From NCBI RefSeq assembly GCF_010725885.1, contig NZ_AP022600.1, forward strand, positions 1,364,001 through 1,428,000: a stretch of 64,000 nt of DNA, in the 5' to 3' direction. The stretch's first letter is position 1. Each line of letters opens with the position of its first letter. Source of the stretch: Mycolicibacterium tokaiense (GTDB lineage: Bacteria > Actinomycetota > Actinomycetes > Mycobacteriales > Mycobacteriaceae). Shown here in pieces: positions 54,931 to 63,691 of this stretch. Both the position numbers and the translations under genes were made by a program. A model generated the notes under the pieces. The model searched no databases, had not been told where the DNA came from, and saw only the letters and a program-made list of their open reading frames with translations.

Positions 54931-55925
54931 AGACGTTCGAGTTCCAGCGGGCCACCTCCCCCGAAGACGCCGTCCGCCGGGCCGCCGCGAGCGACGGCAC
55001 CTTCTACGCAGGCGGCACGAACCTGCTGGACCTGATGAAGAACGGCGTGGCACAACCCACCACGCTGGTGGACGTGCGCCGGGCGCTGCAGGCCGAAGTC
55101 AGCGCCACCGCCGCCGGAGGTGTCCTGATCGGCGCCGGGGTCACCAACTCCGCCGCCGCCAACCACCCTCTGATTCGCACCCGCTATCCCGTGCTGTCGC
55201 AGGCCATCCTGAGCGGCGCCACCACCCAGCTGCGCAACATGGCCACCGTGGGCGGCAATCTCACCCAGCGCACCCGCTGCCCCTATTTCATGGACACCGC
55301 GTTCAGTGCCTGCAACAAGCGCATTCCGGGGTCGGGGTGCTCCGCGCTGACGGGGTTTCACCGCGAGCACGCCATCTTCGGCGCCGACGACAGCTGTGTG
55401 GCAGTGCACCCGTCCGACATGGCCGTCGCGCTGAGCATGCTCGACGCGCAGGTGCACACGGTGAGTACGGACGGTGCCCGCACCATCACGATCGCGGAGT
55501 TCTTCCGGCTGCCCGCGGGCGCACCGGATCGTGACAACGTGCTGCGGCGCGGTGAACTGATCACCGGCATCGAGTTGCCGCCGTCGACCCTGTCCGGGCA
55601 CTGCTGGTATCTCAAGGTCCGGGACCGCCACAGCTACGCCTTCGCGCTGGTCTCGGTGGCCGCCGGGCTCGAGCTCGACGGTGACGTGATCCGCGGCGCC
55701 GCAATCGCTCTCGGCGGTGTGGCCGCCACGCCCTGGCGGGTGGCCGAGGCCGAGCAGGCGCTGGTGGGCCGCGAACCCGGCGGCGCCGCGTTCCGCGACG
55801 CGGCGCAGCTCGCCCTGCTCGGAGCAAAACCTCTGAGCCAGAATGCGTTCAAGGTCGATCTCGGGAAGCACAGCGTGGTACGCGCGCTGACCCGGGCGTG
55901 GAACAATCATCCGGAACCGACCTAG
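54927..55925 (+). CDS. Molybdenum hydroxylase FAD subunit with extra Cys cluster, PaoB-like
   Basis: 332 residues. FAD-binding FYAGGTNLLDLMKNGV (about 25-40) and ATVGGNLTQRTRC. The following segment (about 112-160) has four Cys, in RCPYFMD, FSACNKR, GSGCSAL and DDSCVAV. This spacing is the one that carries a [4Fe-4S] cluster in PaoB and 4-hydroxybenzoyl-CoA reductase-type subunits; ordinary XDH medium subunits lack it. C-terminal CO_deh_flav_C domain follows. It transfers electrons to NAD+, oxygen or another acceptor. ATG 54927. Confidence 0.92.
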   Translation: MKTFEFQRATSPEDAVRRAAASDGTFYAGGTNLLDLMKNGVAQPTTLVDVRRALQAEVSATAAGGVLIGAGVTNSAAANHPLIRTRYPVLSQAILSGATTQLRNMATVGGNLTQRTRCPYFMDTAFSACNKRIPGSGCSALTGFHREHAIFGADDSCVAVHPSDMAVALSMLDAQVHTVSTDGARTITIAEFFRLPAGAPDRDNVLRRGELITGIELPPSTLSGHCWYLKVRDRHSYAFALVSVAAGLELDGDVIRGAAIALGGVAATPWRVAEAEQALVGREPGGAAFRDAAQLALLGAKPLSQNAFKVDLGKHSVVRALTRAWNNHPEPT

Positions 55926-55939
55926 CGCTGGAGGCCGTC

Positions 55940-56587
55940 ATGACCCGAGTTGTCATCGCCGACGATGACGTGTTGCTGCGCGAAGGGCTGGCCAGTCTGT
56001 TGCAACGCTCCGACTTCGAGATCGTCGGGCAGGCCGGGGATCACGATGAGCTGCTGGCGGTGGTTCGCGACCAGAAGCCCGACCTGGTGGTCACCGACAT
56101 CCGGATGCCCCCCACCCACACCAGCGAGGGCCTCGACGCCGCCCAGGCCATCCGGGCCGAACTGCCCGACACGGCCATCCTGGTGCTCTCGGCGCATGTC
56201 GAGGTGGACCACGCGATGGAACTGCTGGCGGGCGGCAAGGCGATCGGCTACCTGCTCAAGACCCGCGTCACCGACGTCAACGAATTCGTCGACACCGTGG
56301 CTCGGATCGCCGGGGGTGCGTCCATCGTGGACCCCGCACTGGTCCAGGAACTGGTGTCGGCGCGACGCCGTGACGACCCCCTGGCCGCGCTGAGCACCCG
56401 TGAGCACGAGGTGCTGACCCTGATGGCCGAAGGCCTGTCCAACGCCGGCATCGGGCGGCGCATCTGGGTCACCGAAGGCACGGTCGAAAAGCACGTCCGC
56501 AGCATCCTGACCAAACTGGACCTGCCGGAGACCGGCGATGATCACCGCCGGGTGCGCGCGGTGATCATGTACCTCGACTCGCGTTAG
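55940..56587 (+). CDS. NarL/FixJ-type response regulator
   Basis: 215 residues. Receiver 3-120 with acidic DDD, phosphoacceptor Asp53 (VVTDIRMP) and Lys in GYLLKTR; LuxR-type helix-turn-helix about 148-200 (LSTREHEVLTLMAEGLSNAG, then TEGTVEKHVRSILTKL). GGAGG is 5 nt before ATG 55940. It follows the FAD-subunit gene by 14 bp on the same strand, so it may be transcribed with the hydroxylase genes, and precedes a matching HisKA_3 kinase. Its 3' end overlaps the convergent receiver gene. Confidence 0.92.
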   Translation: MTRVVIADDDVLLREGLASLLQRSDFEIVGQAGDHDELLAVVRDQKPDLVVTDIRMPPTHTSEGLDAAQAIRAELPDTAILVLSAHVEVDHAMELLAGGKAIGYLLKTRVTDVNEFVDTVARIAGGASIVDPALVQELVSARRRDDPLAALSTREHEVLTLMAEGLSNAGIGRRIWVTEGTVEKHVRSILTKLDLPETGDDHRRVRAVIMYLDSR

Positions 56588-56937
56588 CCCTGCACCAGGC
56601 GCCGGATCGACTCCGGCGACAGCGCGAACTTCGGGAGGAACCCCAGCGCCGGGCTGTCGGCGATCAGGTCGGCGAAATCCTGCTCGTCGTGCGTGGAGAT
56701 CAGGATCACCGACGGCTCCGGTGGACCCGCCCGGTGCAGGGCCTGGGCCACGTCGAAACCGCTCTCGGCGCCCAGGTCGATATCCAGCAGGATCACGTCG
56801 GGGTGCAGTTCGTGGGTGCAGTCGAGCGCTTCGGCTTCGGTGGCGGCGATACCGACGACGTTGAAACCCGCACGCTCCAGCATGCTGGTAGCCGCCACGC
56901 GGAACGCCGCGCTGTCGTCGACGATCAGACAGCGCAT
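56584..56937 (-). CDS. Stand-alone response regulator receiver protein
   Basis: 117 residues from ATG 56937 (GTG 56958 would add seven). Receiver domain only: MRCLIVDDSAAFRVAA, phosphoacceptor Asp52 (VILLDIDLG), Thr in LISTHDE and Lys in FLPKFAL. No output domain, so a phosphate sink, relay or protein-binding switch. It lies opposite to and between the NarL-type regulator and the kinase, diverging from the latter, and its stop overlaps that of the NarL-type gene by 2-3 bp. Confidence 0.86.
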   Translation of the reverse strand: MRCLIVDDSAAFRVAATSMLERAGFNVVGIAATEAEALDCTHELHPDVILLDIDLGAESGFDVAQALHRAGPPEPSVILISTHDEQDFADLIADSPALGFLPKFALSPESIRRLVQG

Positions 56938-57069
56938 CGGGTCAGGTTCTTGTGGCACGTTTCCACAGTGTCAGAGCGGCGGCGGCGCGGCATTACCGCT
57001 AACCGGAAAATCTGTCCCCCCGCTCGCCGGACCCACACTGACCTCGCCTTTCGGCCGTACGATCAGCGC

Positions 57070-58608
57070 ATGTACGCGGAGATGTCGCTGCGGGAGCGAC
57101 TGCTGGCGCTGGTCTTGCGGCCCACCGCACCACCCCTGCTCGTGGGTGTCGTGACCGCAGCCGCCCTGATCGCGCTCGAGGTGCTGCTGGTCCATCTGCT
57201 CAAACAGGTGGCCCCCGAGAACGCGTTCGGTGCGGTGTTCCTGCTGGGAGTACTGGTGGTCTCGGCCAGTTGGGGATTCGGGCTGGCCCTGGCGACATCG
57301 CTGGCCAGCACCCTGGCCTACGTCTGGTTCCATCTGATGGAGGGCAGCGGCAGCCTGGCCCCGGCCGCGTTGCTGTTCCTGACCATCGCGCTGCTGTCCA
57401 ACGTCCTGGTGGGGCAGGCGCGGTTGCGGGCGCTGGAGGCCGATGAACGCCGACGTGAGGCCGACCAGGCAGCCGCGGCCGTCAGCGCGCTGGCCGAGCA
57501 GCAGGCCGCCCTGCGCCGCGTCGCCACCAAGGTGGCCCGAGGCGCCGACCCCGCCGCGGTCTATCCCGTCGCGGTGGCCGAACTGGCCCGCAGTCTGCAC
57601 GCCGAGCACGTCACCCTGCTGCGGTTCCACGACGGCGAGGCCGAGGTGCTCGCCACCGCCGACGACCAGAACACGCTGCGGCTACAGGCCGGTGAGCGGC
57701 TGGCGCTCGGCGGTGACGGGGTGGCGGCGCAGATACTGGCCACCGGTGTGCCCGCCCGGGTGGACGACTACCGCACCGCGTCCGGGCCGACAGTCGCTCG
57801 CGTGATGGAGGCCGGGCTGGCATCCGGGGTGGGGGCGCCCATCACTGTCGACGGCCGGGTCTGGGGAGCCCTGCTGGTGGGCTCGGCGCAACCGGCGCCG
57901 ATGCCCGCCGACACCGAGGAGAAAGTCTGCGACTTCGCCGATCTGGTGGCCACCGCGATCCTCAACTCGGAGACCCGCGCCGAGCTCACGGCGTCGCGCG
58001 CCCGCATCGTGGCCGCCGCCGATTCGGCGCGCCGGGGCTTCGAGCGGGATCTGCACGACGGCGCGCAGCAGCGCATCGTGTCACTCGGGCTGGAACTCGG
58101 CGCCATCCAATCGGCGGTGGCCGCGGACAACGCCGAGGCGGGCGCTCAACTGTCCGAGGTGGTGCGGGGGCTGTCCGGGCTCTACTCCGACCTGCAGGAG
58201 CTCTCCCGCGGCATCCACCCGGCGATCCTCTCGCGCGGCGGGCTGGGCCCGGCCATCAAGACGTTGGCGCGCCGCTCACCGGTGCCCGTGGACCTGCAGT
58301 TGGAGATCGACGCCACCATCCCCGACACCGTCGAGGTCGCGGCGTACTACGTGACGGCCGAAGCCCTGACCAACACCGCCAAGTACGCCCAGGCCTCCGA
58401 GGTCCGGGTACACGCCCGCACCGGCGCCGGGCAGCTGCACCTGCGCATCTCCGACGACGGGATCGGCGGTGCCCGGGCCGGCGGCGGTTCCGGGTTGGTG
58501 GGGCTCAAGGACCGGGTGAACGCCCTGTCCGGAGAGCTGATCGTCGAGAGCCCGCCCGGGTCGGGAACCACGCTGGCCGTGACCATCCCGCTGACGCCCC
58601 AGCACTGA
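57070..58608 (+). CDS. Sensor histidine kinase, DUF4118-GAF-HisKA_3
   Basis: 512 residues. DUF4118-type membrane domain of three to four segments (about 22-120), a coiled linker rich in Glu/Ala (125-155), a GAF domain (about 160-310), and a NarX-type transmitter with His329 in ERDLHDGAQQRIVSLGLEL. HATPase follows with ALTNTAKYA (N-box) and DDGIGG. Start ATG 57070; ATG 57082 is possible. It should phosphorylate the NarL-type regulator 0.5 kb upstream. GAF ligand not evident. Its last 104 bases overlap the convergent phosphodiesterase frame. Confidence 0.9.
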   Translation: MYAEMSLRERLLALVLRPTAPPLLVGVVTAAALIALEVLLVHLLKQVAPENAFGAVFLLGVLVVSASWGFGLALATSLASTLAYVWFHLMEGSGSLAPAALLFLTIALLSNVLVGQARLRALEADERRREADQAAAAVSALAEQQAALRRVATKVARGADPAAVYPVAVAELARSLHAEHVTLLRFHDGEAEVLATADDQNTLRLQAGERLALGGDGVAAQILATGVPARVDDYRTASGPTVARVMEAGLASGVGAPITVDGRVWGALLVGSAQPAPMPADTEEKVCDFADLVATAILNSETRAELTASRARIVAAADSARRGFERDLHDGAQQRIVSLGLELGAIQSAVAADNAEAGAQLSEVVRGLSGLYSDLQELSRGIHPAILSRGGLGPAIKTLARRSPVPVDLQLEIDATIPDTVEVAAYYVTAEALTNTAKYAQASEVRVHARTGAGQLHLRISDDGIGGARAGGGSGLVGLKDRVNALSGELIVESPPGSGTTLAVTIPLTPQH

Positions 58609-59440
58609 GCTCACGGGCACCGGCCGGGTCGGTGACCCCGGCCCACTGCAGCCGGCACAGCACCCCGAAGTGATCCGACGGGAACACCCGCGGCAACGCC
58701 GGATCGATCGGTTCGCGCCCCAGCAGCTCGATACCGCTGGGTGTCCATGCCGAACCCTTCACCAGCACCCGGTCGAAGCGCACGTGGCGGTGCTTGTCCT
58801 TCATGTCGTAACGCATGTGGTTGATCGAGGTGTCCTCGGTGTACCCGGGTTCCTCGGGGCGCAGGCTCGGCCACATGTCCTGAAAGGCCGGGTCCAGGGC
58901 GTCGTCCTCGTCGTCGCGCATGTTGAAGTCGCCCAGCACGATCACGTCAGCGGTGTCCCGGAAGGTCCGGAACAGGCACCCCAGTTGTCGGGCCCGAACA
59001 TGGCGGTTGCGCTTGCCGCTCTCGAGGTGCACCGATACCACGTTCTGGACCACGCCGTTGACGGCCAGTCCGACGGTCAGGTAGCCGCGCGACAGCTGGG
59101 TGGGCAACCTCGTGTAGGTGGCCGCCCGGATCGGGACCCGCGACAGCACCAGCATGCCGTAGTTGCCCACCGCCTCGCCCACCATCGCCGCACGGCGGTA
59201 ATGCTGACGCACCCACGGCTGCGCGCAGATGATGTCCATGGCCGCCGGGGTGACTTCCTGGAAGACCATGACGTCGGGCTGCTCGCGAGCGAGCAGGCCG
59301 GCGATGGCGCGGTGGCGCTGCTCGGCGTGCAGGTCGTTGAACCAGATGTTGTAGGTGGCGACGGTCAGCTGTTCGCGCCGGTCCAACCGGTGGTCGGGCT
59401 GGTCGTGCCAGCGACCGTGGCGCGCGTCGTATCCGGCCAC
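58505..59440 (-). CDS. Endonuclease/exonuclease/phosphatase family protein (TDP2-like)
   Basis: 311 residues. The EEP fold is well marked: TVATYNIWFNDLHAEQRH, VMVFQEVTPAAMDII (metal Glu), SVHLESGKRN, VLGDFNMRDDEDD and FPSDHFGVLC (catalytic Asp/His). Relatives include tyrosyl-DNA phosphodiesterase 2. Start set at GTG 59440 (AGGA 8 nt upstream); GTG 59476, inside the ligase gene, is an alternative. The fold ends near residue 265; about 45 further Arg/Ser/Gly-rich residues run antisense into the histidine kinase gene before a stop. Last gene of the oxalate operon. Confidence 0.82.
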   Translation of the reverse strand: MAGYDARHGRWHDQPDHRLDRREQLTVATYNIWFNDLHAEQRHRAIAGLLAREQPDVMVFQEVTPAAMDIICAQPWVRQHYRRAAMVGEAVGNYGMLVLSRVPIRAATYTRLPTQLSRGYLTVGLAVNGVVQNVVSVHLESGKRNRHVRARQLGCLFRTFRDTADVIVLGDFNMRDDEDDALDPAFQDMWPSLRPEEPGYTEDTSINHMRYDMKDKHRHVRFDRVLVKGSAWTPSGIELLGREPIDPALPRVFPSDHFGVLCRLQWAGVTDPAGARELSAGASAGWSRPAWFPTRAGSRRSALRTGRSPGP

Positions 59441-59460
59441 CGGCAGCGTCCTGCGGTTCC

Positions 59461-60804
59461 TCAGCCAGCGCTGCACGCAGGTCCTGATACCCGGGTCGGG
59501 AACTCCCCAACCATCACGGCCAGGGTCGCTCGGTCCACATCCCCCTTCGGTGTCTGCGGCAGGGCGGGCACGGCGACGAACCGCTGCGGGATCTCGAACG
59601 GGGCCAGGAGGGTGCGGCAGTGCTCGGCGATGCGGTCCGGGTCGGTGTCGGCAGTGATGACCACCGCGGCAGTGACCTGCTCGCCGTAGAGGGCGTCGGG
59701 CACCCCCACCACGGCCGCCTGCAGCACACCCGGACAGCCGGCCACTACCTGCTCGACGTGCTCGGGCGAGATCTTCTCGCCGCCGCGGTTGATCAGGTTC
59801 TTGCACCGGCCGGTCACGATGAGGTTGCCGTCGGGGTCCACGGCACCCAGATCGCCGGTCCGCAGCCAGCCGTCGGCGAACGGGTCGGCGGGCTCGGTGC
59901 CCAGATAGCCCCGCATCACCGTCGGACCACGGAAACAGATCTCGCCGTTCATGATTCGCACCTGCAAGCCGGACGGCACGCCCACGGTGTTGCGCCGCGT
60001 CTGCGCATCGGCACCGAGACGCGCGGTGGCCGCCTGGTGGGTGGTCTCGGTCATCCCGTAGGCCGCCAGCACCTGGGTGTCGAAGCGTTGCTCCAACTCT
60101 GACACCAGGTCGGGGCGCAGCGGGGCGCTACAGCTGCGGATGAAGCGCAACGGGGGCAACGGGTCGCCGCGGCGCGCGACGATCTGGTGGATGGTGGGCA
60201 CCGCGGTGTACCAGGTGGCGTTCGCCGCAGCCATGTCCGCGGCGAACGTGTGCGCGCTGAACCTTCCTGCGGCAGGCAGCAGGACGGTGCCGCGGGAGGT
60301 CAGGGTCGCCAACAGGGTCGCCACCAGTCCGTGGCCGTGGAACAGTGGCATCACCGCCACAGTGGCGTCCTGCGCGGTGAGTCCGTAGGAGTCCACCACC
60401 GCGTGTACACCGGCCGACAGGCTCTGATGCGTCCAGGGCACCAGCTTCGGGGTGCCGGTGGTGCCGGAGGTCAGCATGATCATGGCGTCCCCGTCGCGCA
60501 GCCCGGCCGGGTCGTCCAGCAACGCCAGTCGGCGCGTCCGCTCGGCTTCGGGCAGTGCCGGATCCAGCGGCGCCACAACGGCTCCCGCCCGCGCAGCCGC
60601 CAGCAGCGTGACCACGTATTCCAGTGTGTTGCCGCCCGTCACCGGCACCACGCGCCCACTGATCCCGCTGGCCCGGGTCCCCACCAGGTCGTCGAGTTCG
60701 CCGTAGGTGACCGGAGCACGGTCGACGATCAGCGCCGTCGATTGCCTTGGCGCCCCGGCGAGCAGGTCGCCCAAGTGGTGCCATCCGGGCCGGGATGCGA
60801 TCAT
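59461..60804 (-). CDS. Acyl-CoA synthetase, probable oxalate-CoA ligase
   Basis: 447 residues, adenylate-forming family, at the short end of its range. Core motifs: MLTSGTTGTPKLVPWTH (P-loop), AYGMTETTH, GWLRTGDLG, KNLINRGGEKISPEHVE and TPKGDVDR with the C-terminal catalytic Lys. A substrate of oxalate is inferred because the gene is coupled by ATGA to oxalyl-CoA decarboxylase and resembles the plant/yeast oxalyl-CoA synthetase branch (GGEKISPXEV type). It would activate oxalate in the cytoplasm. Other small dicarboxylates cannot be excluded. Confidence 0.82.
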   Translation of the reverse strand: MIASRPGWHHLGDLLAGAPRQSTALIVDRAPVTYGELDDLVGTRASGISGRVVPVTGGNTLEYVVTLLAAARAGAVVAPLDPALPEAERTRRLALLDDPAGLRDGDAMIMLTSGTTGTPKLVPWTHQSLSAGVHAVVDSYGLTAQDATVAVMPLFHGHGLVATLLATLTSRGTVLLPAAGRFSAHTFAADMAAANATWYTAVPTIHQIVARRGDPLPPLRFIRSCSAPLRPDLVSELEQRFDTQVLAAYGMTETTHQAATARLGADAQTRRNTVGVPSGLQVRIMNGEICFRGPTVMRGYLGTEPADPFADGWLRTGDLGAVDPDGNLIVTGRCKNLINRGGEKISPEHVEQVVAGCPGVLQAAVVGVPDALYGEQVTAAVVITADTDPDRIAEHCRTLLAPFEIPQRFVAVPALPQTPKGDVDRATLAVMVGEFPTRVSGPACSAG

Positions 60805-62474
60805 CGGGGCAGTCCTTTCGGGTTCAGATCGGTCAGGTGGCCGCTCTCGGTACCGGCGTGGATGTCGAGCTCGCAGTCGATCAGTGCCGGTTGTCCCGAC
60901 GACATGGACTCTGTCAGGGCAGCTTTCAGGTCCGCCGGAGTGCTCACGTGGTAACCCGCGCCTCCGAAGGCACGGATCAGGTACTCATGGTGGGCCCGCG
61001 CGTCCAGCACAGTGGGCGCGGGCGCGGCGCCGGTCGGGTCCACGTCGTCGCCGCGGTACACCCCGCCGTTGTTCAGGATCACCACCGTGACCGGAAGCCG
61101 GTAGCGGCAGATGGTTTCGATCTCCATGCCGCTGAAGCCGAAAGCACTGTCGCCCTCGATGGCCACCACCGGCTGGCCGCTTTCCACCGCGGCGGCGATG
61201 GCGTAGCCAAGGCCGACGCCCATCACGCCCCAGGTGCCGCAATCCAGGCGGTGCCGAGGCACGCTCATCGGCAACACATTGCGCCCGACGTCGAGGGTGT
61301 TGGCCCCTTCATTGACCACGTAGGCCTGGGGGTAGCCGGCCAGCACCTCCCTGATGGCGCCCAACGCGGTGTGGAACTGCATGGGTACGGCGTCGGCGCT
61401 GCACCGGTCGGCCATGGCGGCGTCGTTGACGCGGGTGCGGTCGGCGAGCTGAGCGCGCCAGACCCTCGGGCAACGGACCGGGTGATCGTTCAACCCCTCG
61501 ACCAGGGCACCCACCACCGAGCCGATGTCACCGGCCAGCGGCACTGCGGTGGGCTGATTGCTGTCGAATTCGCCCGGGTCGATGTCGACCTGGATGAACT
61601 GCGCATCCGGTGACCACTGCGGCGCAGCACCGTGGGCCAGCAGCCAGTTCAGCCGCGCGCCCACCAGCAGCACCACGTCGGCACTTTTGAGTGCCAGCGA
61701 GCGCGCCGCTGCCACGGACTGCGGATGGCCGTCCGGCAGCAGCCCTTTGGCCATCGACATCGGCAGGAACGGGATGCCGGTGGCTTCGACGAGAGCGCGG
61801 ATGCTGTCATCGGCGCGGGCGTAGGCGGCACCCTTGCCCAGCACGATCAGCGGCCGCTGCGCGGCGGCCAGCAGGTCGAGGGCGGCAGCCACGCTGGCCG
61901 CCGCGGGAAACTGCTCCGGCGCAGGGTCATTGATCTTCCAGAGTCCGGCGTCGGCCGTGTCGAGGGTCTGGGCCAGCACCGCGGCCGGGATGTCGAGGTA
62001 CACCCCGCCGGGCCTGCCGGACGCCGCGATCCGCAGCGCGCGGGCGATGCCCCGACCGATGTCCTGGGCGCGGTTGATGCGCAGCGCGGCCTTCGCGTAC
62101 GGCTTGGCCGCCGCCAGCTGATCCAGCTCCTCGTAGTCGCCGCGCTGCAGATCCACCAGGGCGCGGTCGCTGGAGCCGCCGATGTGCACCATCGGGAAGC
62201 AGTTCACCGTCGCGTTGGCCAGTGCGACCATCCCGTTGAGGAAGCCGGGACCCGACACCGTGAGCAGCACACCGGGTTTGTGTGTCAGGAACCCCGCCGC
62301 GGCGGCGGCGTGGCCGGCCGCCGACTCGTGCCGGAACCCGATGTAGCGGATCCCGCTGGCCTGGGCCAGCCGGGCCAGGTCGGTGATGGGGATGCCGACC
62401 ACGCCGTAGATGGTCTCGACGTCGTTGAGCCGCAGGGCATCGACCACCAGGTGGAAGCCGTCTGTCTCGGTCAT
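60801..62474 (-). CDS. oxc: Oxalyl-CoA decarboxylase
   Basis: 557 residues, ThDP enzyme splitting oxalyl-CoA to formyl-CoA and CO2. The N-terminus is diagnostic: NDVETIYGVVGIPITDLARL and GFRHESAAGHAAAAAGFLT (catalytic Glu). ThDP-binding GDSAFGFSGMEIETICRY with NNGGVYRGDD in the C-terminal third; the CoA/ADP loop lies centrally. Start ATG 62474 (MTETDGFHLVVDAL); longer in-frame starts are not domain-like. Coupled by 4 bp to the ligase. No formyl-CoA transferase (frc) is in the window, consistent with use of a CoA ligase for activation. Confidence 0.95.
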   Translation of the reverse strand: MTETDGFHLVVDALRLNDVETIYGVVGIPITDLARLAQASGIRYIGFRHESAAGHAAAAAGFLTHKPGVLLTVSGPGFLNGMVALANATVNCFPMVHIGGSSDRALVDLQRGDYEELDQLAAAKPYAKAALRINRAQDIGRGIARALRIAASGRPGGVYLDIPAAVLAQTLDTADAGLWKINDPAPEQFPAAASVAAALDLLAAAQRPLIVLGKGAAYARADDSIRALVEATGIPFLPMSMAKGLLPDGHPQSVAAARSLALKSADVVLLVGARLNWLLAHGAAPQWSPDAQFIQVDIDPGEFDSNQPTAVPLAGDIGSVVGALVEGLNDHPVRCPRVWRAQLADRTRVNDAAMADRCSADAVPMQFHTALGAIREVLAGYPQAYVVNEGANTLDVGRNVLPMSVPRHRLDCGTWGVMGVGLGYAIAAAVESGQPVVAIEGDSAFGFSGMEIETICRYRLPVTVVILNNGGVYRGDDVDPTGAAPAPTVLDARAHHEYLIRAFGGAGYHVSTPADLKAALTESMSSGQPALIDCELDIHAGTESGHLTDLNPKGLPR

Positions 62475-62538
62475 GCCCCGAGTGTCGTCGCGGACGCAGC
62501 GGGCGACCACCGGGCTGGCTGCAGCCGCGTGGGTAGCG

Positions 62539-63657
62539 CTAGCCGGTAGCGCCGAACTCGATCACCTGGCGCACGGCGCGGCCGTCGGCCAGTTGATCCA
62601 TGCCGTCGTTGATCTGGTCCAACCCGATGGACGCTGATACCAGTGACTCCACCGGCAGCTTGCCCGAGCGCCACATCTCGACGAATCGCGGGATGTCGCG
62701 TGCCGGGACGGCCGAGCCCAGATAACTCCCGATCAGCGAGCGACCCTCGGCCACGAAACCCAGCGGCGACAAGGTGATGCGGGCGTCCGGCCTCGGCAGG
62801 CCCACGGTGACGGTGCGCCCGCCCGGTGCGGTGAGTGCCACCGCGGACTCCAGCGCGGAAGGATGCCCGACCGCCTCGACCACCACCGCACCCTTGACGC
62901 CGGCATCTGCCGCCTCCTCCGGGGTGTAGGCCTCGTGCACACCGGCCGCGCGGGCGTCGGCGATCTTGTCGGCCAACCGGTCCACCCCGATCACCCGGAC
63001 ATCATCGTGGGCGAGTGCGGTCAGCACCGCCGCCATGCCGACTCCGCCGAGACCCACCACGACCACCGTCTGCCCCGGCTTCGGCTGCCCGGCGTTGAGG
63101 ATGGCCCCGCCGCCGGTGAGCACCGCACACCCCAGCAACGAGGCCACCACGGCGGGCACGTCGGAGTCCACCGGCACCACCGAGCGGCGGTCCACCACCG
63201 CGTGCGTGGCGAAGCCCGACACCCCCAGATGGTGGTGCACGGGCTCGCCGGCCCGGCTCAGCCGTGTCGCCCCGTTCATCAAGGTGCCCGCACCGTTGGC
63301 GGCGCTGCCCGGAATACACGGAGCCAGCCCATCGGTGGCGCAGGCCGAACATTCGCCGCAGCGCGGCAGGAACGTCAGCACCACGCGCTGTCCGACGGTG
63401 AGGTCCGAGGTGCCCCCGATCTCTTCGACCACACCGGCGGCCTCGTGGCCCAGCAGCATCGGCACCGGCCGCACGCGGTTGCCGTCGACCACCGAGAGGT
63501 CCGAATGGCACAATCCCGCTGCCTCGATGCGCAGCAGCAGCTCCCCGTCCCTGGGTGGGGCGAGGTCCAGCTCCGAGATGGTCAGGGGCGCGGACTCGGC
63601 GTAGGGCCTCCGGCGGCCGATCTCCTCCAGCACCGCGCCACGAATCGAGAGGGTCAT
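62539..63657 (-). CDS. Zinc-dependent alcohol dehydrogenase, class III-like
   Basis: 372 residues, MDR family. Catalytic zinc GLCHSDLSV and GHEAAGVVEEIG; structural zinc CGECSACATDGLAPC; NAD loop VVGLGGVGMAAVLTAL. Length and the CHSDLS form fit long-chain or mycothiol/NDMA-type alcohol dehydrogenases of actinobacteria. ATG 63657. It is 64 bp upstream of oxc on the same strand and may supply or clear C2 aldehydes or alcohols that feed oxalate metabolism; this is inference. Divergent from a thioesterase with only 34 bp between starts. Confidence 0.88.
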   Translation of the reverse strand: MTLSIRGAVLEEIGRRRPYAESAPLTISELDLAPPRDGELLLRIEAAGLCHSDLSVVDGNRVRPVPMLLGHEAAGVVEEIGGTSDLTVGQRVVLTFLPRCGECSACATDGLAPCIPGSAANGAGTLMNGATRLSRAGEPVHHHLGVSGFATHAVVDRRSVVPVDSDVPAVVASLLGCAVLTGGGAILNAGQPKPGQTVVVVGLGGVGMAAVLTALAHDDVRVIGVDRLADKIADARAAGVHEAYTPEEAADAGVKGAVVVEAVGHPSALESAVALTAPGGRTVTVGLPRPDARITLSPLGFVAEGRSLIGSYLGSAVPARDIPRFVEMWRSGKLPVESLVSASIGLDQINDGMDQLADGRAVRQVIEFGATG

Positions 63658-63691
63658 GGGCACCAGCCTGCCACCTGCCAGACTGCAGGCC

